This document shows, piece after piece, positions 15,397 to 22,519 of a stretch of 64,000 nt of DNA. The translations under genes and the position numbers were made by a program. Source of the stretch: Candidatus Woesearchaeota archaeon (GTDB taxonomy: Archaea > Nanobdellota > Nanobdellia > Woesearchaeales > GW2011-AR4); the NCBI GenBank assembly GCA_016185945.1, contig JACPMR010000012.1, positions 1-64,000 on the forward strand, written 5' to 3'. Under the pieces are notes generated by a model. The model had not been told where the DNA came from and made no database searches. It was given only the letters and a program-made list of their open reading frames with translations. The number at the start of each line of letters is the position of its first letter. Position 1 is the first letter of the stretch.

Positions 15397-15527
15397 GGGC
15401 CGGTAGTTAAACCTGGTAAAGCATTGCTCCAGATTAATGCGCCCTTGGCTAGGGTGACTAGAGTGGAAGACTACTCTTGCTCTTTAGGCTCCGGGTTCAA
15501 AGCAGTGTGAAAATCCCGGCCGGTCCA
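15397..15527 (+). tRNA. tRNA, probably Trp(CCA), with two insertions
   Basis: The acceptor stem GGGCCGG pairs with CCGGTCC plus A73, and a D-arm with AACCTGGTA follows. CTCCAGA, the hallmark Trp anticodon loop, is closed by GCATTG/TAATGC. The T-arm is CCGGG TTCAAA + 12 bases (15502-15513) + T CCCGG. Removing the 12 bases gives TTCAAAT exactly. The gene has about 45 more extra bases between the anticodon arm and the T-arm, containing two hairpins (CCCT..AGGG and AGAGT..ACTCT). I could not place the ends of that second insertion, and the anticodon loop has one base too many, so isotype is tentative. Confidence 0.65.
15502..15513 (+). other. 12-nt T-loop intron in the probable tRNA-Trp
   Basis: GCAGTGTGAAAA interrupts the T-loop after TTCAAA. 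TTCA of the 5' exon pairs with TGAA of the intron to give a 4-bp central helix. Three-base bulges (AAG and AAT) flank it and the T-stem lies beyond: a complete minimal bulge-helix-bulge. Cutting after the second base of each bulge yields TTCAAAT. Confidence 0.65.
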
Positions 15528-15538
15528 TTTTGTCAAAA

Positions 15539-16354
15539 ATGAAGATACTCTACACAGCAGACATCCACGGGAACGAAGAATTCTGTAAAAGATTGCTGAA
15601 AAAAGCAGAAGATGAAAATGCTGATGCAATAGTTATAGGGGGTGATTTATGCCCTAGAAATGGCGATACAATAAAAGAAAAAATCAACAGCCAGAAACAT
15701 TTTCTTGAAAAGTTTTTGATTCCATTATTCAAAGAATTCAAAATTAAAAACAAAAACAGGGAAATATATGCAATAATGGGCAATGATGATTTCAAAGTAA
15801 ATCTTGAAATATTGGAAAAAGCAGAAAAAAACAAAATATTGCACTCAATCCACAAAGAATCAATAAAGTTAAATAAACTGAGCATTGCAGGATACAGCTT
15901 CGTAAATCCAACCCCGTTCAGATTGAAGGATTGGGAAAAGCCGGATTTTGAAGGTGATAGATTACCTACACAATTATTCAACGAAGAAATAAGAAGCGTT
16001 GAAAAGGAAAATGGGACAATTCAAGAAGATTTAAATGGATTAAAAAGATTGTCAAATCCGAAGAAAACAATTTATGTGATTCATGCTCCGCCATACAACA
16101 CAAAACTTGATATTGTGACAACCGGCACCCATGTCGGAAGCAAGGCGGTAAGAAAATTTATAGAAGAAGAGCAGCCATTTTTGACTTTACACGGACACAT
16201 ACATGAAAGCCCAAGGATGAGCGGCTCATGGCACGACAAGATTGGAAAAACAATCTGCATCAATGTTGGGAGCAGCTATCCAGAGGATAAACTGAATTGC
16301 GTAATAATCGATGCTGACAAATTGGATAAAATAAGATATTTGGAGTTAGAATGA
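15539..16354 (+). CDS. Metallophosphoesterase
   Basis: Calcineurin-like phosphoesterase, 271 aa. Metal-binding motifs appear in order: DIHG, GGDLCP, GNDDFK, VIHAPP and LHGHIHESP. Cytoplasmic; substrate unknown. I start at ATG 15539 rather than the TTG at 15530, which would overlap the tRNA region more closely. It overlaps the next phosphoesterase gene by 4 bases (ATGA), and that gene in turn abuts a HIT hydrolase, giving a three-gene nucleotide-processing operon directly downstream of the tRNA. Confidence 0.85.
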   Translation: MKILYTADIHGNEEFCKRLLKKAEDENADAIVIGGDLCPRNGDTIKEKINSQKHFLEKFLIPLFKEFKIKNKNREIYAIMGNDDFKVNLEILEKAEKNKILHSIHKESIKLNKLSIAGYSFVNPTPFRLKDWEKPDFEGDRLPTQLFNEEIRSVEKENGTIQEDLNGLKRLSNPKKTIYVIHAPPYNTKLDIVTTGTHVGSKAVRKFIEEEQPFLTLHGHIHESPRMSGSWHDKIGKTICINVGSSYPEDKLNCVIIDADKLDKIRYLELE

Positions 16355-16839
16355 TAGGCATAATCTCAGATACCCATGAAAATGAAGAGGCAATCAAAAG
16401 AGCTGTCAAAGTATTCAAGGACAGGAAAGTTGAGTTTGTTGTGCATTGCGGCGATATAATAAGCCCGCCGATGCTTGAGCACTTCAAAGAACTGAAAATG
16501 AAGATTGTCTATGGTAATAATGACGGCGAAAGGGTTGGATTAAATAATAAGGCAAGCGAATATGGATGGGAAGAAGTAACAGATGAAAAAGAATTCGAAT
16601 ACAAAGGCAAAAAGTTTTATGTATATCACGGCACTAAAAGGGAAAAGCTTTATGCAGCAATCAAAAGCAATAAATATGACTACATCCTGACAGGGCATAC
16701 ACATATTAAAAGGAACGATAAAATAGGAAAAACAAGGGTTATTAATCCAGGCGCATTGTTCAGGATTTATCCTTATACAATTGCATTGCTTGATGTCGAT
16801 AAAGACGAGGTTGAGTTTGTAGAGGTGAAGATGAAGTAA
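16351..16839 (+). CDS. YfcE/MJ0936-family phosphodiesterase
   Basis: A 162-aa small metallophosphoesterase with all five motifs: SDTHEN, HCGDIISP, GNNDGE, YHGTKREKL and TGHTHIK, followed by NPGALFR. Relatives hydrolyse model phosphodiesters and use Mn or Ni ions. It overlaps the preceding gene by 4 bases and the following HIT gene by one, so the three are translated as a unit. Family assignment is firm, natural substrate unknown. Confidence 0.9.
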   Translation: MIGIISDTHENEEAIKRAVKVFKDRKVEFVVHCGDIISPPMLEHFKELKMKIVYGNNDGERVGLNNKASEYGWEEVTDEKEFEYKGKKFYVYHGTKREKLYAAIKSNKYDYILTGHTHIKRNDKIGKTRVINPGALFRIYPYTIALLDVDKDEVEFVEVKMK

Positions 16840-17252
16840 TGGACGACTGCATTTTTTGCAAGATTGTTGAGGGAAAAATCCCTGCAACGAAAATTTATGA
16901 AGACGATAAAGTTATTAGTTTTCTAGACATAATGCCGGCAAACAAGGGGCATTGTTTAATTGTTCCAAAAAATCATTCACCAACTCTTGTTGAGATGCAT
17001 GAAGAAGATTTAACTGCAACTGTAAAGGCGGTAAAAAAAATTGCAAGGGCATTATCGTTAAGCTTCGGGAATGCAAGCTTCAACATGGTGATGAACAACG
17101 GCAAGGAAGCAGGGCAGATTGTGAATCATGCCCACATCCATCTTATCCCAAGATTCCAGAAAGACAGGCTGAGGTTGAAATGGAGCCATCTGAAGTATGA
17201 AGGAGAGGAAATGAACGATTATGCAGGGAGGATAAAGAAGTTTATAGAGTAA
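16839..17252 (+). CDS. HIT-family nucleotide hydrolase
   Basis: A 137-aa Hint-branch HIT protein: CIFCKIVEGKIPATKIYEDD, then the intact catalytic triad HAHIHLIPR, with His at all three positions. It hydrolyses nucleoside phosphoramidates or dinucleoside polyphosphates. It closes the phosphoesterase operon. This copy keeps its active site, unlike the two HIT paralogues at 39565 and 40101. Confidence 0.92.
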   Translation: MDDCIFCKIVEGKIPATKIYEDDKVISFLDIMPANKGHCLIVPKNHSPTLVEMHEEDLTATVKAVKKIARALSLSFGNASFNMVMNNGKEAGQIVNHAHIHLIPRFQKDRLRLKWSHLKYEGEEMNDYAGRIKKFIE

Positions 17253-17295
17253 TTCAGTAACCTTTTTAAAACAAAATCTTATTCTTTTTGACAAT

Positions 17296-17433
17296 GCCGA
17301 AGTAACTCAGCCTGGTTAGAGTGATGCTCTCATAAGGTATAACCTGAAAGGCAGCGCAAATTAAAGATTTGCTGGTCTTTCTTCGCTTCGCTCAGAAAGG
17401 CATAAGTCGGGAGTTCAAATCTCCCCTTCGGCA
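17296..17433 (+). tRNA. tRNA-Met(CAT), elongator, with a 63-nt anticodon-loop intron
   Basis: Acceptor GCCGAAG/CTTCGGC plus A73, D-arm ACTC..GAGT, anticodon stem ATGCT pairing with GGCAT around CTCATAA, variable loop AAGTC, T-arm GGGAG TTCAAAT CTCCC with a normal T-loop. The intron (about 17335-17397) is at the canonical 37/38 site. It contains GGCAGCGCAAAT...ATTTGCTGG, shared with an intergenic element near rpsJ, and an inverted repeat CTTTCT/AGAAAG. Elongator is preferred over initiator because the acceptor stem does not begin AGC. A tRNA-Ile2 (CAT read as ATA) cannot be excluded. Confidence 0.9.
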
Positions 17434-17492
17434 TTTATTCCAACCAAAAATTTTTAATAATCCAGAATTTACTCTTTATTCAGGTGATTTCC

Positions 17493-18044
17493 ATGGAAAT
17501 GAACACTCAAAACTTGAAATTGAAGATTGGCGACAAGGCGCCTGATTTCAGTTTGCCCGGGGCTGATGGAAAAGCATATTCCTTAAATGATTTCAAACCC
17601 AAAAAAATTCTGGTGATTATCTTCATGTGCAATCATTGCCCTTATGTGCAGGCATATGTTGAGAGGATGAAAGCAATCCAAAGCGATTTTGGAGTTAAAA
17701 GCGTGCAAGTGGTTGGAATTAATTCCAATGACGAAGTCAATTATCCAGATGACAGCTTTGACAAGATGGTTGAGTTTGCAAAGCAGAGAAAGCTGAACTT
17801 TCCATATTTAAGAGATGAAGATCAAAAGGTTGCAACCACCTATGGCGCCCAATGCACGCCTGAATGCTTTGTTTTTGATTCTGAAAGAAGATTAAGGTAT
17901 CATGGCAGGATTGACGATAATTATAAGGATGAGAATGCAGTCAAAACTTATGACTTGAGGAATGCGATAAATGCATTGATACACAACCAGAAAGTGCAGA
18001 TTGAATTGACGCCAGCGATTGGATGCTCAATAAAGTGGAGATAA
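17493..18044 (+). CDS. Thioredoxin-fold peroxiredoxin-like protein
   Basis: A 183-aa AhpC/TSA-Redoxin family protein: [20 protein letters not shown], redox motif [15 protein letters not shown] (C-x-x-C), cis-Pro region [12 protein letters not shown]. Members of this subfamily are often annotated as thioredoxin-family or redoxin-domain proteins; the CNHCPY motif suggests disulfide exchange or peroxide reduction. The start at 17493 has AGGTGATT upstream; the GTG at 17484 lies inside that ribosome-binding site. It stands alone between tRNA-Met and a converging glycosyltransferase. Confidence 0.85.
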   Translation: MEMNTQNLKLKIGDKAPDFSLPGADGKAYSLNDFKPKKILVIIFMCNHCPYVQAYVERMKAIQSDFGVKSVQVVGINSNDEVNYPDDSFDKMVEFAKQRKLNFPYLRDEDQKVATTYGAQCTPECFVFDSERRLRYHGRIDDNYKDENAVKTYDLRNAINALIHNQKVQIELTPAIGCSIKWR

Positions 18045-18046
18045 CT

Positions 18047-19045
18047 TTATTTCAAATTCTCCAAAACTTTCTCATAATTGTACTTTAGTGCCTTATTGTC
18101 AGGATGCTTTTTTAACTGCTCCTCTAGAATTTTCTTCGCCTGCTCAAACTTTCCCATCGACATATAGATAACTGCAAGGTTATTTGCAGGGCTTGGATTA
18201 TCTGGGTTATGCTTCATGCTTTTCTTGAAATATTCTATTGCCCTGTTCTTGTCGTTCATCTCTAAGTATATTTTTGCTATCTCTGAAAATACTAACTTGT
18301 AGTTTGGACTGAGCTTTGCTGTTTTCTCAAAATACTTCAATGCATTGCTGAAATCATTTCTGCCAAGGTACATTCTTGCTGCCTGGTAATTGTATCTGGG
18401 GCTTTCTGGGTTTTCCTCCAATTGCTTCAGAATTATTTTAGAGTATTGCCCTGTTTTTTCACCAATCAAGTTTTCATTTTTCAAAGAACCGAAATGATGC
18501 AGCACAACATCAAGTTTTGTGTATTTTAGTCCTTTTTCATTTATTGAATCTTCAACCAATTCATGAACCCTGTGCTTGAAATGCAATCCTAACCTATTTT
18601 TGAATAATCTAACCAGAGAATGAGAGATATAGAATGGGTATTGGCTTACTAGTTCAAAATCCGAATCATTCTTTACAGCGCTTTCAAATATATTGTTTGT
18701 ATAAGAACGCTGCTCCAATGAAAAGCCGACAAATTCATTTGCATCTTTTACATTTTTTATTTTTTCCAAATCTTTTTGCCCTATTACCTCATCAGCATCA
18801 AGCACAAATATCCATTCCTTTGTTGCATGCTTCAAGCTTTCATTTCTTGCAGCACTGAAATCATCAATCCATTTGAAATCATAAACTTTAGCTTTAAACT
18901 TCTTTGCTATCTCCTTTGTCTTGTCCGTGCTGCCTGTGTCGACTATAATGATTTCAGCTACTATATCTTTGACAGAGTTCAGGCACTGCTCTAAATATCT
19001 CTCCTCGTTCTTTGTTATCATACATAATGAGATTGTTTGGGACAT
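18047..19045 (-). CDS. GT2 glycosyltransferase with C-terminal TPR repeats
   Basis: The N-terminal half is a GT-A fold family 2 glycosyltransferase: SLCMITKNEERYLEQCLNSV, VDTGSTDKTKEIA, VLDADEVI (the DxD-type metal site). Residues ~215-330 contain three TPR-like repeats (NYQAARMYLGRNDFSNALKY, IYLEMNDKNRAIEYFKKSMK, NNLAVIYMSMGKFEQAKKIL). This fusion is common in glycosyltransferases acting on surface glycans or proteins. The acceptor is unknown. No membrane segment. Copy 3 of the structured repeat lies 15 bases upstream of its start in the same orientation. Confidence 0.88.
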   Translation of the reverse strand: MSQTISLCMITKNEERYLEQCLNSVKDIVAEIIIVDTGSTDKTKEIAKKFKAKVYDFKWIDDFSAARNESLKHATKEWIFVLDADEVIGQKDLEKIKNVKDANEFVGFSLEQRSYTNNIFESAVKNDSDFELVSQYPFYISHSLVRLFKNRLGLHFKHRVHELVEDSINEKGLKYTKLDVVLHHFGSLKNENLIGEKTGQYSKIILKQLEENPESPRYNYQAARMYLGRNDFSNALKYFEKTAKLSPNYKLVFSEIAKIYLEMNDKNRAIEYFKKSMKHNPDNPSPANNLAVIYMSMGKFEQAKKILEEQLKKHPDNKALKYNYEKVLENLK

Positions 19046-19060
19046 TTTTAGTTTTATTAT

Positions 19061-19120
19061 TTATAGGCGAAGGGGTTAATGCCCCTGAGCACTATCGTTT
19101 GCCGAAGGCAGATTGAATTT
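19061..19120 (-). repeat. Copy 3 of the structured repeat
   Basis: Reads on the minus strand as ATTCAATCTGCCTTCGGC... and ends CCCCTTCGCCTATAAATAA. Its first 35 bases nearly match copy 1 (GCCTTCGGCAAACGATAGTG against GCCTTCGGCAAAAGATAGTG). The terminal stem-loop is AGGGG-CATTAA-CCCCT. It is shorter than copies 1 and 2. It sits immediately upstream of the glycosyltransferase gene. Confidence 0.72.
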
Positions 19121-19225
19121 TTTATTATTATATTTGTTAAAGTTTTCCTTTAGCTCTTTCCTTTCTTGCTGTTTGCCTCGCCAATAGGGCAATTTCAATA
19201 AACAATTATTTCTTCAAAAATAAAA

Positions 19226-19341
19226 CGCCAAGGCCCGGACTTGCATGCGGATGCATGCTCGCATTCCGCAATTTGAACCGAGAAGCCCTTGCGGGCAGCG
19301 GTTTTCGAGACCGCCGCAATACCAGATTCTGCCACCTTGGC
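19226..19341 (-). tRNA. tRNA-Ser(CGA) with a 32-nt T-loop intron
   Basis: In gene orientation: acceptor GCCAAGG/CCTTGGC with G73, anticodon arm GCGGT CTCGAAA ACCGC (anticodon CGA), long variable arm with CCCGCAAGGG typical of Ser. The T-stem is CTCGG/CCGGG. The T-loop should be 7 bases but is 39. The extra 32 (19240-19271) form TGCGGA/TCCGCA directly inside, flanked by 3-base bulges AAT and AGT and a central TTCA/TGCA helix with one mismatch. Excision leaves TTCAAAT. Confidence 0.9.
19240..19271 (-). other. 32-nt T-loop intron of tRNA-Ser(CGA)
   Basis: Homologous to the Glu(CTC) intron at 19888: both start TTG after TTCAAA, share GCGAGCAT in the middle and CGCATGCAAG at the end. The internal stems differ in sequence but both pair. 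The T-loop location, around position 59/60, is a known but uncommon archaeal intron site. Confidence 0.75.
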
Positions 19342-19379
19342 ACTACAAAGAATAAGTTGCTTATTTTAAAACCTTTACC

Positions 19380-19517
19380 TTAATGGTCAGAACAGTCCCA
19401 CTTGAAGCCGCAGTTCGGGCAGATTATCTTGCATTGCTTTTCGTACATTTCTGTATTACAAATCTCACAATTTATTTTTTCAGATTTGTCCTTCACACTT
19501 GACACCAAACGAGCCAT
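19380..19517 (-). CDS. Small zinc-ribbon protein
   Basis: A 45-aa ORF below the track's cut-off. It encodes two Cys knuckles, CEIC and CPNC, in INCEICNTEMYEKQCKII and CPNCGFKWDCSDH. This is the small zinc-ribbon type common in archaea; partner unknown. It overlaps the end of the upstream membrane-protein gene. With ATG 19517 the overlap is 38 bases. A GTG further in would cut it to about 17 and may be the true start. Confidence 0.65.
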   Translation of the reverse strand: MARLVSSVKDKSEKINCEICNTEMYEKQCKIICPNCGFKWDCSDH

Positions 19518-19836
19518 AGCTTAAAGTAAGGTTGAACTTTTTGCATAAAAGATTCATTACTATTAAATTTTTCTCTGAGGTGTCCTTTACAACGCACTGC
19601 CTGAATCCTGCATTGTCCCAATTGGAAATGCCCTCAACTTTGTTACAGAATGTAATGAAATCACTTGGCTTTTCTACATTGAAGGTTTCATTTGCGCTTT
19701 TTATCTCCTTTTCGATTTTTTTAACGTTTTCAGGAGTTGTAATAAAAGCCCAGAACAAGCTTGTAAGCACAACACCTATGATTAAAGCCCCGACAAATAT
19801 AGCCCATGCTTCAAGCTCTGTATAGGTCTTCGCCAT
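19480..19836 (-). CDS. Small membrane-anchored protein
   Basis: A 118-aa protein with one N-terminal membrane segment (WAIFVGALIIGVVLTSLFWAFIT) and a ~85-residue domain, probably outside the cell, with three or four Cys (FCNKVEGISNW, GFRQCVVKD, NLLCKKF, VKCEGQI). No family recognised. Cys pairs may form disulfides. It lies between two interrupted tRNA genes and overlaps a zinc-ribbon ORF at its 3' end. Confidence 0.62.
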   Translation of the reverse strand: MAKTYTELEAWAIFVGALIIGVVLTSLFWAFITTPENVKKIEKEIKSANETFNVEKPSDFITFCNKVEGISNWDNAGFRQCVVKDTSEKNLIVMNLLCKKFNLTLSYGSFGVKCEGQI

Positions 19837-19873
19837 TATGCAGCAGAAGTGAAAGTGGCTTTAAAAAGGTTAA

Positions 19874-19980
19874 TGCTCCTGTCGGGACTTGCATGCGCAA
19901 GTATGCTCGCTTGCGACAATTTGAACCCGAGTCGCGGCCTCGAGAGGGCCGCATGATTGTCCGGACTACACTACAGGAGC
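19874..19980 (-). tRNA. tRNA-Glu(CTC) with a 32-nt T-loop intron
   Basis: In gene orientation: GCTCCTG/CAGGAGC with A73, D-arm typical of archaeal Glu (GTGTAGTCCGG...CAATCATG), anticodon stem CGGCC/GGCCG around CTCTCGA (anticodon CTC), T-stem TCGGG/CCCGA. The T-loop holds 32 extra bases (19888-19919). The insert closes on itself with CGCAA/TTGCG plus a T-A, G-C extension and ends CGCATGCAAG. Removing it restores TTCAAAT. Mature length 75 nt fits. Confidence 0.9.
19888..19919 (-). other. 32-nt T-loop intron of tRNA-Glu(CTC)
   Basis: Same length, location and end sequences as the Ser(CGA) intron 600 bases away. The variable positions lie mainly in the internal stem and keep pairing, as expected for a selected RNA structure rather than random duplication. 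Confidence 0.75.
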
Positions 19981-20067
19981 AAAAATAATAGGAAGTTCTG
20001 GGACTTTTTAAAAGTTGAGGTTGCGGATAAAGGAAATAATATAAACTAATCAATTCCCGCACTTTTG

Positions 20068-20400
20068 ATGCACATTTCAAAGAAATACGGCCAGAGCAAG
20101 GTTGATGAATGCCCTTTCTGCCGGAAACAGGCAACAACCATGAACAGGCAAGCCGTGCCGGTGTGTTCAAAACACAAAGAAGAACTTCTTGACGGCATGA
20201 AATGCGTTTGCGGCTCGGAACTTGAAGTGCTTAATGGCAAATTCGGCGTTTTTTTCTCGTGCATGAAATGCGGCAACATGAACATGAGGAAAGTTTTGGA
20301 ACTCAATGCAGTAAAGCCAAAAATGCAGAATCTTTCTCAAAAAACCCGATCAGGTGGGGAAATTACCGTGAGGAGCGATGACCCAAGGTATTTTGACTAA
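20068..20400 (+). CDS. Zinc-finger protein, conserved in archaea
   Basis: A 110-aa protein with three cysteine knuckle groups: DECPFCRKQA, PVCSKHKEE with CVCGSE, and FFSCMKCGNMN. At least two zinc sites are likely. The spacing suggests a nucleic-acid-binding ribbon. It overlaps the next gene, an S4-domain protein, by 23 bases, and a helicase pseudogene follows that. The three probably formed an RNA-processing operon. Confidence 0.7.
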   Translation: MHISKKYGQSKVDECPFCRKQATTMNRQAVPVCSKHKEELLDGMKCVCGSELEVLNGKFGVFFSCMKCGNMNMRKVLELNAVKPKMQNLSQKTRSGGEITVRSDDPRYFD

Positions 20401-20596
20401 GCATATTGGATTGAACACATTCCTTAGGATCATCGGCGTTGAAGGAACAGGCGGCATAATCAAGAATATCATCCGCTCGGGCTCTGTCAAGGTCAATGGA
20501 GAATCTGAAACAAGAAACAAGAGAAAACTGCATGCAGGCGATGTTGTCGAATATCTTGGAAAGAAGTATGCAGTTGAAGAGAAACTGATAAGATGA
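20378..20596 (+). CDS. S4-domain RNA-binding protein (YbcJ-like)
   Basis: A 72-aa single S4 domain: TFLRIIGVEGTGGIIKNIIRSGSVKVNGESETRNKRKLHAGDVV. This is the small stand-alone S4 type related to YbcJ/YaaA, likely to bind structured RNA. GTGAGG gives its ribosome-binding site inside the preceding gene. The stop overlaps the ATG of the helicase pseudogene (AAGATGA). Confidence 0.82.
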   Translation: MTQGILTKHIGLNTFLRIIGVEGTGGIIKNIIRSGSVKVNGESETRNKRKLHAGDVVEYLGKKYAVEEKLIR

Positions 20597-20720
20597 ACTA
20601 CAAAGGGCTGGAACTGGACAAATTCTAGGAAGACGCGATAAAAAATATCGAGCAGAACAGGTCTGTGGTAGTTTCAGCGCCGACAGGCTAAGGCAGGTAA
20701 AGAGCGCCACGGGTGACAGG
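20593..20720 (+). pseudogene. Remnant of a superfamily 2 helicase N-terminus
   Basis: Begins MNYKGLELDKF, then an in-frame TAG where a Gln codon would give the Q-motif-like FQEDAI, then EDAIKNIEQNRSVVVSAPTG and a TAA where the rest of the P-loop (TGKT) should be. This is the start of a DEAD/Ski2-like helicase. Only ~33 codons are recognisable; the remaining ~200 bases to 20931 contain no open continuation. It is in an operon position behind the S4 gene. Confidence 0.65.
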
Positions 20721-20931
20721 AGCCTAAAGGATATTGCTTTCGAACTGCCAGAAGATTGTAGAGGATTGTGTTGGGGAGTTTGACACGATTTGACTTTCTT
20801 ATGCGATCGCTGTTATATTCTTTGTCAGTTACGGAAGTTCTGGCAAATTTCGAACCGAAAAATTGAGAAAAAGACCGAGCAATAAAGCACGAAGTGCAGT
20901 AAACTAATAGAAGAAAAGGCGGGACTTCCCT

Positions 20932-21537
20932 TCAATCTAAAAAATAATTAGCTTGTTTTATTTGTTTTGTTATGGGTTTAATTGTTTCTGGAGTTAATTG
21001 AAGATGGAGGTCTGGTCTACTAACTTCATTTGGACTCATGTCAAATAATACTATCCCTAATAAAGATTCTCTCCTTTGACTAACATCTTTTTGCCCATAA
21101 ACTGTATAGGATAGTTCACTATATGCTCTCCCATCAACAATCAGAACTGCAAGACTTATGCCATTAGGAGCACCAGACCAAGTATAAGGTTTTATTACGT
21201 CATCTCTTAAAGCAGGATTAGCCCACATTACGTCTTTTCCTTGATATCCTGCTTTAGCAATTTTTCCATTAGGATCTATATTTCCATCAAGAACACTTTG
21301 ATCCGACCTATCATTACCATTTGTAGCACAATTAATTAATAAATTATCAATCCCATGAAACAATTTGCTTTCTCCACCAAAATCAGGAACAGTACGTAAT
21401 AGCAGGTAATCTGGCATTTTTGCCACTAAAGTTTTTAGTGCTTCATCTAATTTTTTTTGAAGACTTGTTTCTACACTACTTCGGTCTTGATATTGTAATC
21501 TAAAAGGATAACCATCATATACAAATATATCTATCAT
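20932..21537 (-). CDS. Uncharacterised 201-aa protein
   Basis: Family not recognised. Soluble, starting MIDIFVYDGYPFRLQYQDR, with a central SLAVLIVDGRAYSELSYTVYG strand-turn-strand and a C-terminal helix. A TATA element (CTTATATACCC in gene orientation, about 21557-21567) lies ~25 bases upstream of the ATG, so the mRNA is likely leaderless. AT-rich, AGA-type codon usage resembles the other unknown genes of the window. Confidence 0.6.
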   Translation of the reverse strand: MIDIFVYDGYPFRLQYQDRSSVETSLQKKLDEALKTLVAKMPDYLLLRTVPDFGGESKLFHGIDNLLINCATNGNDRSDQSVLDGNIDPNGKIAKAGYQGKDVMWANPALRDDVIKPYTWSGAPNGISLAVLIVDGRAYSELSYTVYGQKDVSQRRESLLGIVLFDMSPNEVSRPDLHLQLTPETIKPITKQIKQANYFLD

Positions 21538-21703
21538 TAATATTGTGAGATTGTAATGGGTATATAAGTTTTTCTATTTGTACTTACTTATTAGTGATGT
21601 CATTATCTAAAAGTCCGCCTCTTCTATTTTTAGGTCTTTTTCTCAATTGAATATAACTTGGAATAATGCGTAGTTTTTTAAATGAACTTGCCAGAACACA
21701 TCC

Positions 21704-22459
21704 ATGAAGCGGGGATTCTGGATTGTTGTTAAGGACATCATCAGGAAGGCAGATATTATCTTGGAAATTCTTGATGCAAGGATGCCTGACCTCACCAGAA
21801 ATAAGCATCTGGAGCAGTATGTAGCAGTTTCGGGAAAAAGGCTGATACTTGTCATAAATAAAAAAGATTTGATATCCGAGAATGCAATCAAGGGTATAGA
21901 AGAAAGATATTCTGGCCAGAATTATGTGCTCGTGTCCTCAAAGAGCCACAGGGACATGAACAAATTTATCGGGCTGATAAAAAGCAAATCAAAAAAGGAT
22001 AAGCTGAAAGTGGCTTTTATCGGCTACCCAAATACCGGAAAGAGTTCTTTGATAAACATTCTGTCCAGAAGTGGGAGGGCAAGAACAAGCTTGGAATCGG
22101 GCCTGACAAGGGGAATTCAGCTTATTTCAGGAAAAGGCGGCCTTATGCTTATAGACACTCCGGGAGTTGTGCCTTATGAGGGCAGGGAAGAGGTCATGCT
22201 GGGATTGACATCAGCTATCAGCCCCGATAAGCTAAAGGATCCTGAAGCCGTTGCATATGAGCTGCTGGGTATATTCAAGAAAAGCAACCCGCTTGCCCTG
22301 AAAGAAGAGTACGATCTTGATGCCGGCCTTGATGCAGAAGAATTATTGCTGGAATTTGGAAAGAAAAGGCACATGCTCAGGAAAGGCGGGTTTGTTGATG
22401 AGAGAAGGGCAGCGATACAGCTCCTCACCGACTGGCATAAAGGCAGGATAAGGATTTGA
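21704..22459 (+). CDS. Circularly permuted GTPase (RbgA/YlqF-like)
   Basis: A 251-aa ribosome-assembly-type GTPase with permuted motifs: G4 NKKD at residue ~53, G5 VSSKSH, then G1 GYPNTGKSSL near residue 108, the G2 Thr in ESGLTRGIQ, and G3 DTPGVVP. The order G4-G5-G1-G2-G3 defines the permuted family acting on the large ribosomal subunit. The C-terminal helical domain is short. TTTTTTAAATG at ~21670 is a likely TATA box, about 30 bases before the ATG. Confidence 0.9.
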   Translation: MKRGFWIVVKDIIRKADIILEILDARMPDLTRNKHLEQYVAVSGKRLILVINKKDLISENAIKGIEERYSGQNYVLVSSKSHRDMNKFIGLIKSKSKKDKLKVAFIGYPNTGKSSLINILSRSGRARTSLESGLTRGIQLISGKGGLMLIDTPGVVPYEGREEVMLGLTSAISPDKLKDPEAVAYELLGIFKKSNPLALKEEYDLDAGLDAEELLLEFGKKRHMLRKGGFVDERRAAIQLLTDWHKGRIRI

Positions 22460-22519
22460 GAAAAAAACCAGACTCCACTACAGGAACAATTGAAACAAGA
22501 AGTTTAATATCAAAATAAA

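Noticed and set aside
21584-21808. 74-aa minus ORF before the permuted GTPase
   Set aside because: Most of it is antisense to the GTPase; the rest covers the promoter region.
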